A stretch of DNA of 5,617 nt, taken from NCBI GenBank assembly GCA_017539765.1, contig JAFYCH010000027.1, forward strand, positions 1 through 5,617, in the 5' to 3' direction. Every line of letters begins with the position of its first letter. Position 1 is the stretch's first letter. This document shows positions 5,133 to 5,617 of the stretch, in pieces. Made by a program: the position numbers and the translations under genes. The DNA comes from Clostridia bacterium (GTDB taxonomy: Bacteria; Bacillota; Clostridia; Christensenellales; UBA1242). The notes beneath the pieces were generated by a model that saw only the letters and a list, made by a program, of their open reading frames with translations, was not told where the DNA came from and ran no database searches.

Positions 5133-5617
5133 AACAACAATTCCATTTTTGTACATCATTGTGTTTGGGGCTGGATATTGTGCTTTAACAGTTCCACCTT
5201 CACCATCAAGTTCATATTGAAGTCCTAAATTTGTTACCATTCCCACTGCTTCGCTCAAACTTTTGCCAACAAGGTTTGGCATTTCAATATTTTTTTCCAT
5301 TTTCTTTAAATCACTTGCAAGTTCTGAACTTGGTTGCATATTTTTATACTTTATTATCCCTTCAAAAACCATTTTCGCATAAGGTGTTGCAACAATACTG
5401 CCATAATAACTGCCACTTGTTGGCCTATCAACAACAACCAAAATTACATACTCTGGTTTGTCAGCAGGAAACGCCCCAACAAAACTTGCAATATGCTCCC
5501 CTGTTTTGCCTGTTGATGTCATAAGTTCAGTTGTACCTGTTTTGCCTGACACTCTAAAACCCGGAATAAAACTTTGTATACCATTTGCTTTTACAATAAC
5601 TTGCTCTAGCATATACA
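5121..5617 (-). CDS. ftsI: Class B penicillin-binding protein with one PASTA domain (SpoVD/FtsI type), C-terminal part
   Basis: This is a D,D-transpeptidase that cross-links peptidoglycan outside the membrane; only its last 165 or so residues are in the window. Counting from the Met at 5612, the transpeptidase KTG box is seen in FRVSGKTGTTE (19-29). It is followed by HIASFVGAFPADKPEYVILVVVDRP (40-64) and ATPYAKMVFEGIIKY (75-89), the usual end of the domain. The SxxK and SxN boxes lie beyond the right edge. A single PASTA domain follows (about 110-163: MPNLVGKSLSEAV, LGLQY, VKAQYPAPNTMM), ending at tandem TAG TAG stops. The Met at 5612 is internal, since the frame stays open to the edge. One PASTA domain and a place just before murE match SpoVD of Bacillus-like clusters; PBP2x-type FtsI usually has two. 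Whether it serves sporulation or vegetative division cannot be told. Confidence 0.93.
   Translation of the reverse strand, partial: YMLEQVIVKANGIQSFIPGFRVSGKTGTTELMTSTGKTGEHIASFVGAFPADKPEYVILVVVDRPTSGSYYGSIVATPYAKMVFEGIIKYKNMQPSSELASDLKKMEKNIEMPNLVGKSLSEAVGMVTNLGLQYELDGEGGTVKAQYPAPNTMMYKNGIVVLTT

Noticed and set aside
300..5330. Recurrent TTTGCAAG/TTGCAAGT-like words across the window, resembling uptake or binding-site repeats
   Set aside because: They fall inside coding regions in frame with codon pairs such as CTT-GCA (Leu-Ala) and GCA-AAA (Ala-Lys), vary at the edges, and are best explained by codon preference in an AT-rich genome.

Overview
The window is one strand of a cell-wall and division (dcw) cluster. 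Every gene lies on the minus strand, so in transcription order (right to left) it reads: the 3' end of a class B penicillin-binding protein with one PASTA domain, murE, mraY, a small endonuclease/exonuclease/phosphatase (EEP) family gene, murD, and the first 40 codons of an ftsW/spoVE-type gene. Apart from the EEP gene, this is the order known from Bacillus-like Gram-positives (spoVD-murE-mraY-murD-spoVE). There is no murF between murE and mraY, where many other bacteria have it.

The DNA is strongly A+T-rich, and the proteins are rich in Lys, Ile, Asn and Phe. TGA ends murD and mraY while TGG encodes Trp, so the standard bacterial code applies and a UGA=Trp mollicute is excluded. The gene order, the single C-terminal PASTA domain and a near-consensus AAGGTGAT Shine-Dalgarno suggest a low-GC Gram-positive (Bacillota-like), perhaps an uncultured clostridial or gut lineage. 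The genus cannot be told from this window.

Region by region: 1-121 is the start of ftsW (TTG start). 122-208 is a short gap holding only its ribosome binding site. 209-1558 is murD. 1559-1647 is an AT-rich gap with overlapping inverted repeats and a T tract that look like a terminator. 1648-2414 is the EEP gene, broken by a -1 frameshift near its end. 2415-2486 holds that gene's ribosome binding site and a perfect TTGACA-17-TATAAT promoter. 2487-3494 is mraY. 3544-5058 is murE. 5059-5120 holds a terminator-like hairpin and a possible promoter overlapping it. 5121-5617 is the PBP 3' end. No stretch above 300 bases lacks a gene.

The wall genes work in series. MurD adds D-Glu to UDP-MurNAc-L-Ala, and MurE adds the third, diamino residue. 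MraY moves the finished muropeptide onto undecaprenyl phosphate to make lipid I. FtsW/SpoVE-type glycosyltransferases and class B PBPs polymerise and cross-link the product. MurE lacks the Arg of the DNPR motif that binds meso-diaminopimelate, so its third residue may be something else, for example L-Lys. The main oddity is the EEP gene, which has its own promoter and possible terminator inside the cluster, and whose catalytic SDH motif is out of frame just after an A AAA AAT sequence. I found no mobile element, CRISPR array or RNA gene, and no clear sign of a wholly new system.
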